A DNA stretch of 64,000 nt from Clostridia bacterium. GTDB taxonomy: Bacteria > Bacillota > Clostridia > Oscillospirales > Acutalibacteraceae. Location of the stretch: positions 1 to 64,000 of the forward strand of contig JAGBCU010000047.1 in NCBI GenBank assembly GCA_017937865.1, given 5' to 3'. The position numbers and the translations under genes were made by a program. The notes below the pieces were generated by a model. It did no database searches and was not told the origin of the DNA. It was given only the letters and a program-made list of their open reading frames with translations. Numbering within the stretch: the first letter of the stretch is position 1; every line of letters starts with the position of its first letter. Shown in pieces: positions 24,639-34,396 of this stretch.

Positions 24639-25925
24639 TTATTTTGCCCCCTTTGTGATTATATCAAGAATCTCTTCACTTGTGTAATAACGTGAAGTTG
24701 TATATGTACGAAGCTTGTTTGAGTTTGTAATAACTCTACCCTTCTTTGCAACAGGGTTATTCATATACATAAGAGGACAAATATAACTAAGAGTTACACC
24801 GGTTGCTGCAAGCTTTGCGGCATACTCTGTTTTATTGAACTCATCGCATACTGCGGGAGCAGCTGTAAATACGGTAGGAACTGAAACCTTTTTCTGACCG
24901 TTCTTTTTAAGACCTTCAACAACGTTGTCAGTCCACTCTTTAAGCTGCTGAAGAGAAAGATGAGGACAACCGATAAAGCAAAGCTGAGGAGCCTTATCTT
25001 TGTCTTTCCACATAACAGGATAAGAATTTTTAACTCTTTCAAGCTCTGCATCGTCAATAACGTAAACCTGAGCATTATCAGCGATAAGGCTTTCACCCAT
25101 TTCAACTGCTTCAGGAGTAAGACCGTCAATATGGTAAAGACCAACAGCACCGTTAGAAGCAGTTGCAGCACCGAAATCCTTAAGGTATGCTTTTGCATCA
25201 TCGTCAAGCTCTGTGCCTATCCAATCAGTAAGGCCTTTAACGTAAGGAACGTCTTCCATAACCTTCATACCGATTGCGCTACCAAGAACCTGTGCTTCGG
25301 GTTTCTTTTTACATTTAACTTCAACAATCCATGTTGCTTTTCTTCCTTCATCAGTAACAAGACCGAAGTAAGGAACATAGCCGGCTATTGAACCGAAGAG
25401 CTCAATAATACCTGAGTTACGGTTACAACGAGCACCAAGAACAGAGTTAGCGTAAACAACTGCACTTGATTCTGCCCATGAAAGAATGTCACCTTTCTTA
25501 GGAAGGTTACCAACTTCATTCATATAGCAAGTACAAGTATAAGCATCATCGCCTACAAGACCTAACTTTCTGAGCTGTTCATCATAGCTATCCTGCTTGG
25601 TGTACATAAATTTGTTAAAAACAAAGTTCTTAATAAAGTTTGAAGGTACCTTGGGATCAACAGGTTTAGGGTCAACAGAGAATTTCTGTTTTGATTTAAG
25701 ACCTGCAGCGATAAGCTGATCCATAAGGTCGTAAACGGGTGTCATAACTTTAAGACCGAAGCTTGTAACAAGGTGACCCATTTCGCTTGTAACGGGAACC
25801 ATTTTTGTTGCTCCGAAAGCCTCACCGTACATGACAAGAGTTTTCATAACCTTTGCCATAGTCTCCCCTTGTTCGCCATTAAGCAAAGCGAGCTGTTCGG
25901 GAGTTAATTCCATTTTGTAGTCCAT
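24639..25925 (-). CDS. Aconitase X catalytic subunit (DUF521)
   Basis: A 428-residue protein. LNGEQGETMAKVMKTLVMYG, TSEMGHLVTSFGL, CTCYMN and SSAVVYANSVLGARCNRN correspond to the conserved segments of AcnX large subunits, with Cys residues positioned to hold an iron-sulfur cluster. ATG 25925 is preferred, eight bases from AAAGGA; ATG 25934 overlaps that site. With the swivel subunit it forms a two-subunit hydro-lyase. No proline or mevalonate pathway gene is adjacent, so cis-3-hydroxyproline dehydratase is the leading guess from family knowledge only. Confidence 0.9.
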   Translation of the reverse strand: MDYKMELTPEQLALLNGEQGETMAKVMKTLVMYGEAFGATKMVPVTSEMGHLVTSFGLKVMTPVYDLMDQLIAAGLKSKQKFSVDPKPVDPKVPSNFIKNFVFNKFMYTKQDSYDEQLRKLGLVGDDAYTCTCYMNEVGNLPKKGDILSWAESSAVVYANSVLGARCNRNSGIIELFGSIAGYVPYFGLVTDEGRKATWIVEVKCKKKPEAQVLGSAIGMKVMEDVPYVKGLTDWIGTELDDDAKAYLKDFGAATASNGAVGLYHIDGLTPEAVEMGESLIADNAQVYVIDDAELERVKNSYPVMWKDKDKAPQLCFIGCPHLSLQQLKEWTDNVVEGLKKNGQKKVSVPTVFTAAPAVCDEFNKTEYAAKLAATGVTLSYICPLMYMNNPVAKKGRVITNSNKLRTYTTSRYYTSEEILDIITKGAK

Positions 25926-26053
25926 TATATTCATCCTTTCTTAAAATTTGATATAACGGCAAATTTTTGCACTTTTTATTTTAACATATACCGACAAAAA
26001 AAGAAATAGTTTTTGTTAAATTTCTAACTATTTTTATAAAGAATAAAAATATT

Positions 26054-26090
26054 AAAAAAACACTCCATCGTCTTACAACGACAGAGTGTA
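26054..26090 (-). terminator. Terminator after the DUF5696-like gene
   Basis: ACACTCTGTCGTT pairs with GACGATGGAGTGT on the minus strand, followed by T7. Confidence 0.85.
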
Positions 26091-26094
26091 AAAT

Positions 26095-28179
26095 TCATAT
26101 TATTAAAAAGTCTTTTGCAGAAACAAGGACACCGTTAACTTCAACAACCGAGGGATTATAATTTACGTAAACAATCTTGTTGTAATCGTAGGTTATTTTA
26201 TAAACGTTTGAAACAACTTGCTCATGTGAAGTTATTTCCATATCCATCAACGGCATCATACGTTTAACAATAGAGTAATATTTAGCAGTTTGGGAAGCAT
26301 ACACACCGTAGTCAAGTGAATCATTCCCCTTATGAGTAAAAACAAATGATGGCGAAGCACCGTATTCCACAGCCTTGAGAACTGTATCAATTCCGCTTTC
26401 GGAAACGTTAACAGGACTTGTTCCGTAGCAAACGCTACCGTGTAAAACCATTTGTAATAAGGGCACAGAGGTAACGCCGTTTTCACCGTCAATTGAAGCT
26501 TTTTCAGGTACAGTAAAAACCGCATCAGCCTGCTTCATAAGATAAACAGACGGATTTGTAAGCATAAGACCGCCACCAACGCTTAAGGAGCTTATTTTCT
26601 CTTTAAGGTTATCAAGTGCTTCCTGCCTGTTTACGCCACCTTTTACATCGGTATAAAGGAAACGCGATAAATCGTTAACACACACGTTACCAGAATTAAC
26701 CTCACTCATCAGCTTATACACGTCAGAGATGTTGTTATTTACATTTTTATAGGGTGAAAATACATATTTAAAAGAGGGTTTATTAAGGTAAACTCTTAAA
26801 TCATCATAAACGTCAATACCTTTGTTCATATCTAATGAATTTTCTGCAGAAAGGTTAACGTCGTACCAAACAGAGCTATTCTTTTCGTTTGCAATGTTAC
26901 AAAGAGAGTTGTAATCATCATTTGAGCCTATATTTGAACTAAATTCATCGAACTCAGAAGCGGAGGTATTAAGACCTTTTTCTGCACAACCCGTTAATCT
27001 TAACGCAACACTACGAACGCCCTTCGATTTTAAAAGCGCTATGATTTCGGAAGCGTTTTCAAAGGTTGTGTAAACGTCCTTTTTACTACCGTTTTCGCTG
27101 CAAATTGCGGTTACAAAGAACGGCATATCGGTAAATTTGCTACTAAACTCTGATGACAAATAATCGCTCTTAACAAGATAATCCCTTGTAAGCGATGCAA
27201 CTGTATTATAATTAACCAAGCCTTTATCTGAAAGGTTGTAGGATTGAATAAGCTCGCCTTCGTAGGTTTCACCTTTTACCGTTTTACCTTCCGACTCACC
27301 TATAGAAGTCACGGTAAATGTATTATATAAATCACCGCCATTATTTTTAAAACGGTTCATAGTAACACAAGAAAGAGCATCACCGCTTTCAATAATCACA
27401 GTTAACAGCGTTTTATTCTTTGTGAAAGCGTAGCACGGGAGATTAAATCCACATGAATATGAATCAAAGGTAATATCACTTCCGTAAAGTGTGTATTCCC
27501 TGTTAATATCTTCATCGATGAGTGCTGTAAGATTTACTTGAGCACCCGAACCGTCAGGTATTGTGTAAAAAGCATTACCAGCAGGCTTACGAGTTGAAAA
27601 AAGACCGGGTAAAACACTGATTTCTTCCACACACCAACCATCCGGTAAAACAACCTCGGACAAATTAATTCTTGATTTTATAACGTTTTCTTCAATATAA
27701 AATGTAAGAGGTATAACAGAAAGTGAATCAGAGCCTTTTTCTTTAAAAAACTCGTAAGAAAGAGTCAGCTTATTGGCTTTCTCTTCAGTAATTGAAAAGC
27801 CACCTAAAGCAACACTGTTATCATAGCTATTAAGGATATGAGAATTGCCCTTTCCATCACATAAAACAACGTTTAAAGTTGCTGAAAGAAGGCTTTTTGC
27901 AGCATCGGTTGAAGAAGAATTATAGACGTCGTTTGTTGTTTTATTAAAAAAAGCAACAGCACCTGTTTTTTCATCAATACAAAGAACAGTATTGCCAACA
28001 GAAATATATTCTTTAAAGCTATTTGAAAAATCAATTCCTTTTTGAGTATCAGAAGTGTACGAAATTTCTTTTCTTTCAAGCACAACGTCTGAGGGAATTA
28101 CAAGCAAAGCAACAATAACCACAATCAAAACAATTGCAGTTACAGAGAAGATTATTTTATTTTTCTTGCTAATTTTCAT
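26095..28179 (-). CDS. DUF5696-like membrane-anchored extracytoplasmic protein
   Basis: About 694 residues: a basic N-terminus, one membrane helix (IIFSVTAIVLIVVIVALLVI) and a long exported region. The YTIPDGSGAQVNL stretch and the later TIM-barrel-like C-terminal half (ALRLTGCAE, WYDVNLSAE, FVFTHKGNDSLDY) are the reasons for suggesting the DUF5696 family, which in Paenibacillus and Clostridia is usually linked to sugar ABC transporters. Here it is alone. It may be a surface carbohydrate-active protein. ATG 28179 is assumed; the ribosome site is weak. Confidence 0.6.
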   Translation of the reverse strand: MKISKKNKIIFSVTAIVLIVVIVALLVIPSDVVLERKEISYTSDTQKGIDFSNSFKEYISVGNTVLCIDEKTGAVAFFNKTTNDVYNSSSTDAAKSLLSATLNVVLCDGKGNSHILNSYDNSVALGGFSITEEKANKLTLSYEFFKEKGSDSLSVIPLTFYIEENVIKSRINLSEVVLPDGWCVEEISVLPGLFSTRKPAGNAFYTIPDGSGAQVNLTALIDEDINREYTLYGSDITFDSYSCGFNLPCYAFTKNKTLLTVIIESGDALSCVTMNRFKNNGGDLYNTFTVTSIGESEGKTVKGETYEGELIQSYNLSDKGLVNYNTVASLTRDYLVKSDYLSSEFSSKFTDMPFFVTAICSENGSKKDVYTTFENASEIIALLKSKGVRSVALRLTGCAEKGLNTSASEFDEFSSNIGSNDDYNSLCNIANEKNSSVWYDVNLSAENSLDMNKGIDVYDDLRVYLNKPSFKYVFSPYKNVNNNISDVYKLMSEVNSGNVCVNDLSRFLYTDVKGGVNRQEALDNLKEKISSLSVGGGLMLTNPSVYLMKQADAVFTVPEKASIDGENGVTSVPLLQMVLHGSVCYGTSPVNVSESGIDTVLKAVEYGASPSFVFTHKGNDSLDYGVYASQTAKYYSIVKRMMPLMDMEITSHEQVVSNVYKITYDYNKIVYVNYNPSVVEVNGVLVSAKDFLII

Positions 28180-28411
28180 ATAAACCGCCATCCGGACAAC
28201 AAATAATTACTGAATATATTATCACAAAATGACATATAATGCAACCGATTAAATTATGATTGCAGGTTAAAAAATATTAAACTAAATGTAAACATTAAAT
28301 ATTTGTTGTATTTAATTTGAAAATACTCTTGTAAAATTCTTTAAATTAGTATAGAATAGTACTAATATTGTGTGCCTTGGCACACTAAATAGAAAGCAAA
28401 GGATGAATTTT

Positions 28412-30154
28412 ATGGCAAACAACGAAATCAAAACCAATGCCGAGATTTACCGCGAGCAGCGCAAGGAACGTCTTGCTAAAGCTGCAAAGAAAAAGAAATC
28501 CGGCAAGGGCGACAAGATTATAAGAGTTCTTGTTAAAGCTCTTTGTATCATTCTTGTTGCAGGTGTAGTACTTTACGGTGCAGCAAACATGCTTACAAAG
28601 GTTTTCTGCTTACCTCAGAAGCTTATCACTGTTGCAACATACGGCGATGAAAAAATCACAATGGCTGAATACAATTACTATTATATGAGCCTTTACAATC
28701 AGATGGTTTCTACCGTTAATCAGATTGACTCTTATTACGGACAAGGCTACGGCTCATATTACACAGGTTTTGATACTACTAAGGACCCTGCAGACCAGAA
28801 ATACACTGCTGAAGATGCACCCGAAGGTGTTGAAACATGGGCAGATTATTTTAAAGTGACAGCTCCTGAAAAGGCATTCCTCCAGGCATCTGTTTACAAA
28901 GAAGCTATAAGCGAAGATGCTAAAGCAAAAGGCTTTGAGATTACAGCAGAAGATCAGAAAACAATGAACGAGGAAATTGACGAGATCTTCACCGAGCTTA
29001 CAACATACGCTGAAAACAGTGATTTCTCACTTAGCAACTACATTTCAAAAACTTGTGGTGAAGGTCTTACAGAGAAATCATACAGAGAGCTTCTTGAAAG
29101 AGATTACACAGTTCAGCTTTATCTTACATGGTATCAGGAAAACATTGCTGATAACGTAAGCGAAGATGACGTTAAAGCATATTACGAAGAGAACAAAGCA
29201 ACTTACGACTATGCTACAGTAAGACTTTTCTCAGTTTCTTATGCAGAGGCTTCAGAAAATGCTGATGAAAATGACCCCGTATATACCAAAGACGAAGCAA
29301 AGACTCGTGCTGATGATTTCTTAAGCAAGATTACTGACGAAGCTTCCTTCGCTACTCTTGCAAAGGAATATGCTCTCCCCTCTCAGGCTGATAACTTTAA
29401 AGAGGATACTGCTACTCTTGCTAAAAACCTTACAAAAGCAAGCGTTGAAAGCTCTTCAAAGAGCGTTGCTGAATGGGTATTCAGTGCAGACCGCGTTGTT
29501 GGTGACAAGGCTGTAATTGATGATGCAGATACAGAAGCATATTACATTGCTTACATGGTTTCAGTTGCAGCTCCCGATAAAGGTACTGCGGGCGCAGCTG
29601 TTCGTCATATTCTTGTTCAGGCTGATTCAACCAAACAGGATACAGAAGGTAATGAGGTTGACCTCCCCGCTGACGAAGTTGAAAAGAATTTTGCAGAAGC
29701 TAAAGCTGAAGCAGAAAAGATTCTTAAAGAGTGGAAAGACGGCGAAGCAAATGAAGCAAGCTTCGCAGAGCTCGCAACAGAAAAGACTGATGATACAGGC
29801 TCAAAAGAAACCGGCGGTCTTTATGAAAACATTACTTCTACAAGTAGCTACGTTCCCGAATTCCTTGATTGGGCTCTTGCAGACCACAAGGTTGGCGATA
29901 CAGGTATTGTAAAAACTGATTACGGTTATCACATTATGTACTTTGTAGGTGCTGACGAAACTGAAAAATGGGAAGCTGACGTTCGTACAGCTATCGCATC
30001 TGAAAAGTTTGACGATTATACATCTGACCTTATTGACGGTATCACAGATAAAATTGATCGTAATGACACCGTAATTAACTACTTTGTTAAAGCTATTGAA
30101 AAACAGATTACAAATGCAGTTTCTTACAAGTCATCATCAACCACAACATATTAA
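28412..30154 (+). CDS. Foldase/parvulin-type peptidyl-prolyl isomerase, PrsA-like
   Basis: A 580-residue membrane-anchored protein: a Lys-rich cytoplasmic N-terminus, one helix (VLVKALCIILVAGVVLYGAA, about 39-58), a SurA-N-like helical region and a C-terminal PpiC domain at about 395-510 (AVRHILVQAD ... GYHIMYFVG). PrsA-type foldases help exported proteins fold after Sec secretion. The cytoplasmic Lys-rich extension and transmembrane anchor replace the usual lipobox. AAAGGA lies upstream of ATG 28412; other in-frame starts at 28370 and 28403 are less likely. Confidence 0.85.
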   Translation: MANNEIKTNAEIYREQRKERLAKAAKKKKSGKGDKIIRVLVKALCIILVAGVVLYGAANMLTKVFCLPQKLITVATYGDEKITMAEYNYYYMSLYNQMVSTVNQIDSYYGQGYGSYYTGFDTTKDPADQKYTAEDAPEGVETWADYFKVTAPEKAFLQASVYKEAISEDAKAKGFEITAEDQKTMNEEIDEIFTELTTYAENSDFSLSNYISKTCGEGLTEKSYRELLERDYTVQLYLTWYQENIADNVSEDDVKAYYEENKATYDYATVRLFSVSYAEASENADENDPVYTKDEAKTRADDFLSKITDEASFATLAKEYALPSQADNFKEDTATLAKNLTKASVESSSKSVAEWVFSADRVVGDKAVIDDADTEAYYIAYMVSVAAPDKGTAGAAVRHILVQADSTKQDTEGNEVDLPADEVEKNFAEAKAEAEKILKEWKDGEANEASFAELATEKTDDTGSKETGGLYENITSTSSYVPEFLDWALADHKVGDTGIVKTDYGYHIMYFVGADETEKWEADVRTAIASEKFDDYTSDLIDGITDKIDRNDTVINYFVKAIEKQITNAVSYKSSSTTTY

Positions 30155-30167
30155 TTAAAAATATAAA

Positions 30168-30210
30168 AATAAATCCTTGAATTCAAACGAATTCAAGGAT
30201 TTATTTTTTT
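30168..30210 (+). terminator. Terminator of the foldase gene
   Basis: A long AT-rich stem (30168-30185 with 30189-30207) plus T-run. It overlaps the 3' end of the convergent dipeptidase gene. Confidence 0.85.
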
Positions 30211-31107
30211 GAAAAAGCTTTCTGCATTTTGATAAAAGAGCTTGTTTAAAAGACTTTCGTTATAGCCTTTATTATTCAACCAACTATATAAATCAGCTAA
30301 TTTTTCCACACTCGAAAGCAAAGGGTTAATTCTACAACCGTCATAGTCGCTACCGAGTGAAATAACGTCTTCACAATCCATTTCAAGGAATGCATTTAAT
30401 TGTCTGTCGATTGCATCAAAGCCTGCTGCATTTTCATCTTCAATAAAATCAACGTAAAAATTGATGCCGATAATGCCGTTTCTTTCTTTGATTAACCTTA
30501 CCTGCTCTTTAGTGAGGTTTCTTTTCGGTGATTTGTAAGTATTTACAATATCAATATTTGAATGACTTGCAACAAAGGGTTTTGATGAAACCTCTATAAA
30601 ATCAAAAAAGCTTTCTCTGTTAAGATGAGAAACGTCTAAAACTACACCTAAGTTTTCTGCTTCTTTGATAAATTCTTTTCCGTAAGGTGTTATACCACCC
30701 TCTGCGAAAGCGCCACCGCCGATTTCATTGTTAGCGTTCCACGTTAATGTTATAAGGCGTACACCTTTTTCGTAGGCAGAATGAAGACCTTTTATACTGC
30801 CACCGCAACCCGAAGCACCTTCCATAGCAAGAATTGCTTTTATCGGCGTTTTCTTTTCACTGTTATAATAAGATATCAAATCATCATTTTCTTTAATTTG
30901 ACTGTGATAAAAATCAGCAACGTTATTAAAATAAGAAAATGCCGTATCCCCTCTTAATTCGTCGGGAATCCAGATTGCAAAAACCTGGGTGTGCTCCCCG
31001 ATTGATTTACCTCTTTCTAAATCGAGATGAAGTTCATTTTTTCTTAAACTAAAAGATTTTTTGTAGCACTCGCCTATTGTATCGCAATGAAGGTCAAAAC
31101 TTTTCAC
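30193..31107 (-). CDS. Membrane dipeptidase family (peptidase M19)
   Basis: About 304 residues. FDLHCDT is the HxD zinc motif at the N-terminus, AMEGASG the bridging-Glu segment, DVSHLN and VASHSN supply further His ligands, and SLGSDYDG is the C-terminal Asp motif, so the binuclear zinc site looks complete. Members hydrolyse dipeptides, often with a D-residue at the C-terminal position. GTG 31107 has GAGGTG upstream and is preferred over TTG 31119. It is the last gene of a housekeeping run with yraN, rnhB and rbgA. Confidence 0.9.
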   Translation of the reverse strand: MKSFDLHCDTIGECYKKSFSLRKNELHLDLERGKSIGEHTQVFAIWIPDELRGDTAFSYFNNVADFYHSQIKENDDLISYYNSEKKTPIKAILAMEGASGCGGSIKGLHSAYEKGVRLITLTWNANNEIGGGAFAEGGITPYGKEFIKEAENLGVVLDVSHLNRESFFDFIEVSSKPFVASHSNIDIVNTYKSPKRNLTKEQVRLIKERNGIIGINFYVDFIEDENAAGFDAIDRQLNAFLEMDCEDVISLGSDYDGCRINPLLSSVEKLADLYSWLNNKGYNESLLNKLFYQNAESFFKKINP

Positions 31108-31115
31108 ACTGCACC

Positions 31116-31466
31116 TCAAAAAGCATTTTTAATATGGTTTATTTCTGACAGAACTGTTCCGTTTACGAGAACTTCGATTATGTCATATCTGACCTTATTC
31201 TTAATTTTAAATTTATTTATATAGCTAGCCGCACTGCTTTTAATATTTTCCTGCTTTTTAATATCAACCGCAGCTGCAGGCGGAAGCATTCCACCGACTT
31301 GACGTGTTTTCACCTCAACGAAGCAAACAATATTATCCTTTTGTGCGATAATATCTATTTCACCAGTATCAGTTTTATAGTTTGCACTCCAGATTTCGTA
31401 GCCCTCACCCCTCAGGAAACGGGCGGCATATTGTTCACCGAAAGCGCCTAATAAACTACTATTCAT
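31116..31466 (-). CDS. YraN family protein (UPF0102)
   Basis: A 116-residue protein of normal family length. GAFGEQYAARFLRGEGYEI, then TGEIDIIAQKDNIVCFVEVKTR reproduce the restriction-endonuclease-like fold motif (E...D-x-n-ExK) conserved in YraN. Its role is unknown; it nearly always sits next to rnhB, as here (1-bp gap). Start ATG 31466 lies right after the rnhB stop. Confidence 0.9.
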   Translation of the reverse strand: MNSSLLGAFGEQYAARFLRGEGYEIWSANYKTDTGEIDIIAQKDNIVCFVEVKTRQVGGMLPPAAAVDIKKQENIKSSAASYINKFKIKNKVRYDIIEVLVNGTVLSEINHIKNAF

Positions 31467-31467
31467 T

Positions 31468-32070
31468 TTATTTACCTATTATGTTTTTTAAAAATGTTTT
31501 TCTGTGAACGGGGCTGATGCCGTATTGTTCAATCATTTCATAATGAAGCTTTGTGCCGTAGCCCTTATGCTTTGAGAACTGATACTGCGGGTATTGCTTA
31601 TCGACCTCTTGCATAAATCTGTCTCTGCTAACCTTAGCAATAATTGATGCCGCTGCAACAGACATACATTTACTATCGCCTTTAACTATTGTTATTTCTT
31701 TTACTCCCGTATTTGCATATCTGTTACCGTCAATAAAGGCAAGGTCAGGCTTAATATTAAGACCCTCAACGGCTCTTTTCATTGCAAGAAATGTTGCATT
31801 GAGTATATTAATATCGTCAATTTCCTGCTCGGTTGCCATACCAACAGACCAAGAAACTGCATCTCTTATTATATCATCATAAACTAAATCTCTTTTCTTT
31901 TCGGAAAGCTTTTTAGAGTCATTTAAGATTTCATGGGTATAGTTTTCGGGAAGAATAACCGCACCTGCAAAAACAGGACCTGCAAGAGGGCCTCGCCCCG
32001 CTTCATCAACACCGCAAACTACTAAATACCCTTCGTTATGGGCATTATTTTCATAAGAATAATCAAGCAT
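31468..32070 (-). CDS. rnhB: Ribonuclease HII
   Basis: A 200-residue protein. CGVDEAGRGPLAGPVFAGAV carries the first two catalytic acidic residues (DE), FIDGN the third Asp, and SIIAKVSRDR the conserved Lys/Arg loop. RNase HII removes ribonucleotides and RNA primers from DNA. The frame is open further upstream to 32184, but ATG 32070 with AGGGTG is preferred since the extension overlaps the rbgA gene and a terminator. Confidence 0.95.
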   Translation of the reverse strand: MLDYSYENNAHNEGYLVVCGVDEAGRGPLAGPVFAGAVILPENYTHEILNDSKKLSEKKRDLVYDDIIRDAVSWSVGMATEQEIDDINILNATFLAMKRAVEGLNIKPDLAFIDGNRYANTGVKEITIVKGDSKCMSVAAASIIAKVSRDRFMQEVDKQYPQYQFSKHKGYGTKLHYEMIEQYGISPVHRKTFLKNIIGK

Positions 32071-32083
32071 ATTTACACACCCT

Positions 32084-32121
32084 AAAAAAATAATCCAAAG
32101 GCACAAAACCCTTTGGATTAT
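32084..32121 (-). terminator. Terminator after rbgA
   Basis: AATAATCCAAAGG pairs with CCTTTGGATTATT; T7 follows on the minus strand. It lies between rbgA and rnhB, so rnhB may have partly separate expression. Confidence 0.85.
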
Positions 32122-32131
32122 TTTAATATAT

Positions 32132-32998
32132 TTATTCAGGAAATTCAAGAGAAAGTCTACCGAGTTTGCCACCGCGATACTCATCTAGAAGCATTACTGA
32201 GGCACGCTCACAGTCAATCTCACCGCCGGAAATCAACATTCCTCTTTTTCTGCCAATCATTTCAAGGATTTCGTAATCCTCTTTATCATCAAAGCCCGTA
32301 ATTTTAAACCTTTCTGTTAAACGGTCACTATAGCCGTTTCTGAGCACATTAATTAATCTTACTGCTAAGGTTTCACTATCGAGTATCTCATCCTTAACGG
32401 AGCCTATAAAGGCTAATTTATCGCCAACCTCTTTATCCTCAAACTTAGGCCATAAAACGCCGGGAGTATCAAGAAGCTCAACACCGTTACCAACTGCAAA
32501 CCAACTGTTAGAACGGGTTACACCGGGTTTATCGGCAACCTTGGCACGATTGCGACCTGCCATTTTATTTATAAAAGAGGATTTACCTGTATTAGGTATA
32601 CCAACAACCATAACCCTTAAGGGCTTACCCACCATACCTTTGTCAGTATTTCTTTGGATTTTATCCTTCAAAACCTCTCTGACAAGAGGAAGATAAGCAT
32701 TTAAGCCTTTACCCGAACGGCAATCAACAGGCAAAGCATACATACCGTTTTTCTTATAATACTCTACCCATTTTGCTGTTGTTTTTTCATCAGCTACGTC
32801 ACATTTATTAAGAAGAACAATACGAGGCTTTGAGCCTATCATTTCCGCAAGCTCCGGGTTAGAAGAGCTTAAAGGAATTCTCGCATCAACTATTTCTGTC
32901 ACCAAATCAACAAAAGGCAGGCTTTCTTTGATAAGCCTGCGCGTTTTTGCCATATGACCCGGGAACCACTGTACTGTTTGTTTCTGGTAATCACTCAT
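32132..32998 (-). CDS. rbgA: Ribosome biogenesis GTPase YlqF/RbgA
   Basis: A 288-residue circularly permuted GTPase. Motif order is G4 (LNKCDV), then G1 (GIPNTGKSS), then G3 (DTPG), as in the YlqF/YawG family. QWFPGHMAKT at the start is the diagnostic N-terminal signature. It acts in late 50S subunit assembly. ATG 32998 overlaps the end of the upstream signal-peptidase gene by 8 nt (ATGAGTGA), so it is translationally coupled. Confidence 0.95.
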   Translation of the reverse strand: MSDYQKQTVQWFPGHMAKTRRLIKESLPFVDLVTEIVDARIPLSSSNPELAEMIGSKPRIVLLNKCDVADEKTTAKWVEYYKKNGMYALPVDCRSGKGLNAYLPLVREVLKDKIQRNTDKGMVGKPLRVMVVGIPNTGKSSFINKMAGRNRAKVADKPGVTRSNSWFAVGNGVELLDTPGVLWPKFEDKEVGDKLAFIGSVKDEILDSETLAVRLINVLRNGYSDRLTERFKITGFDDKEDYEILEMIGRKRGMLISGGEIDCERASVMLLDEYRGGKLGRLSLEFPE

Positions 32999-33641
32999 AA
33001 TCGTAAATATCAAAATCGTTAAAGGGTAATACCCTTATAACTGCCTTTCCTAAAACATATCTTTCATCTAACGGACCGATAAGCTTTGAACGGCTGTCAG
33101 TTGAGCCGTTACGGTTATCACCCATACAGAAAAGCATTCCTTCGGGCACTGTGTAAGGAAATTCAATATCATCCAATTTAGGGATAATGAACTGCTCTTT
33201 TTTATAAGGCTCGTCAATAGGCTCGCCGTTTACATAAACAATACCTCTTGCGAAATCGATATCAACTGTTTCTCCGCCCGTTGCAATAACTCTTTTTATA
33301 AGAGGCTCGTTAAAATAGTTGGGCTGAGTAATTACGACGATATCGCCTCTTTCATACGAGTCCTTCTGCATTGTAATTAACCAATCGTTTTCCTGAAGAG
33401 TATTTGTCATAGAGGAGCCTACAACACCAACAAGGCGGAAAGCGAAAACAAACACCAAGGCTATAATGATGAATGAAGTCATAACAATAGACAACATATC
33501 ATACACCATTAAATTAAACTTTTTCTTATCGTCAGTTTTTTTTGTTGAAAATCTGATTTCTGATACTAACTCCTCTTCTTCAAAGGCTTTGTTTGAAGTT
33601 GTATTAATATCAATTATTCTTTCATCGTTATTCATAATCAT
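32991..33641 (-). CDS. lepB: Signal peptidase I (copy 1)
   Basis: A 216-residue protein with an acidic N-terminal cytoplasmic region and one membrane helix (MTSFIIIALVFVFAF). The catalytic Ser lies in VGSSM and the catalytic Lys in LIKRVIATGG; the box E GDNRNGSTDSR is present. It cleaves Sec signal peptides outside the membrane. The start ATG 33641 overlaps the stop of the upstream paralogue (ATGA); ATG 33635 is possible. Confidence 0.95.
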   Translation of the reverse strand: MIMNNDERIIDINTTSNKAFEEEELVSEIRFSTKKTDDKKKFNLMVYDMLSIVMTSFIIIALVFVFAFRLVGVVGSSMTNTLQENDWLITMQKDSYERGDIVVITQPNYFNEPLIKRVIATGGETVDIDFARGIVYVNGEPIDEPYKKEQFIIPKLDDIEFPYTVPEGMLFCMGDNRNGSTDSRSKLIGPLDERYVLGKAVIRVLPFNDFDIYDYE

Positions 33642-34222
33642 TCAACCGTCCAATTACCTAATGGGAAAAATCTGAATAAAACCTTACCAACAATTAATCT
33701 TTCGTCTACGCAACCAACCTGAGTAGAACGGCTATCAAGAGATACACCTCTGTTATCGCCTAAAACAAAAACTGTACCCTCGGGAACTGTTAAAGGGAAA
33801 GCAACGTCAAACTGTTGAGTAGTAAGCTCATCAGTATAATGCTCTTCAATACCGTTTACGGTAACAACGCCTGTTGTGAAATTAATATCAACAGTATCAC
33901 CGGCAACAGCAACCACTCTTTTAATAATCGGCTTTTTCAAGCCCTCGGTGCTTGAAAGAACAACTACGTCACCTTTTTGAGCTTTATAACCCATAGTTGA
34001 AACAACAACCTTATCGCCATCCTGAAGAGTAGGCTTCATAGAGGGGCCGTCAACACTGAAAACTCTGAACATAAAAGTAAACACAAGAGTTATTACAAAA
34101 AAAGCTGCAATAATTGCTTCAAAGATTTCAAAAACATTTAATTTCTCGTTTGTTTGTTTAACCTTTTTCTTGGTGTCAACCTCATTATCTAAGGTTAAAT
34201 TGTATTCTTCGGTTTTACGCAC
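33638..34222 (-). CDS. lepB: Signal peptidase I (copy 2)
   Basis: A 194-residue paralogue of the next gene. It has one membrane helix (IEAIIAAFFVITLVFTFMF), the catalytic Ser in VDGPSM, Lys in IIKRVVAVAG and GDNRGVSLDSR. GTG 34222 lies six bases after GAGGTG and is preferred over GTG 34231. The two copies are translationally coupled and may differ in substrate preference; one might serve sporulation, but nothing in the sequence shows that. Confidence 0.95.
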   Translation of the reverse strand: MRKTEEYNLTLDNEVDTKKKVKQTNEKLNVFEIFEAIIAAFFVITLVFTFMFRVFSVDGPSMKPTLQDGDKVVVSTMGYKAQKGDVVVLSSTEGLKKPIIKRVVAVAGDTVDINFTTGVVTVNGIEEHYTDELTTQQFDVAFPLTVPEGTVFVLGDNRGVSLDSRSTQVGCVDERLIVGKVLFRFFPLGNWTVE

Positions 34223-34358
34223 ACCGTTCACCTCTGACTAATATGTATAGCTTGAGTAATATTATACACCTATATTACACGAAATTAAAGTACAAATTGT
34301 AAAAATTTCGTATAGGGTAGATTTTTAGATAAACTTTTCAACTCTAAATAAGAATCAA

Positions 34359-34379
34359 GGGCAGATATAAAATCTGCCC
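34359..34379 (-). terminator. Probable rplS terminator
   Basis: GGGCAGAT and ATCTGCCC form a compact stem 18 bp after the rplS stop; the T tract is interrupted. Confidence 0.6.
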
Positions 34380-34396
34380 TAACCTTTCGGCAATAA

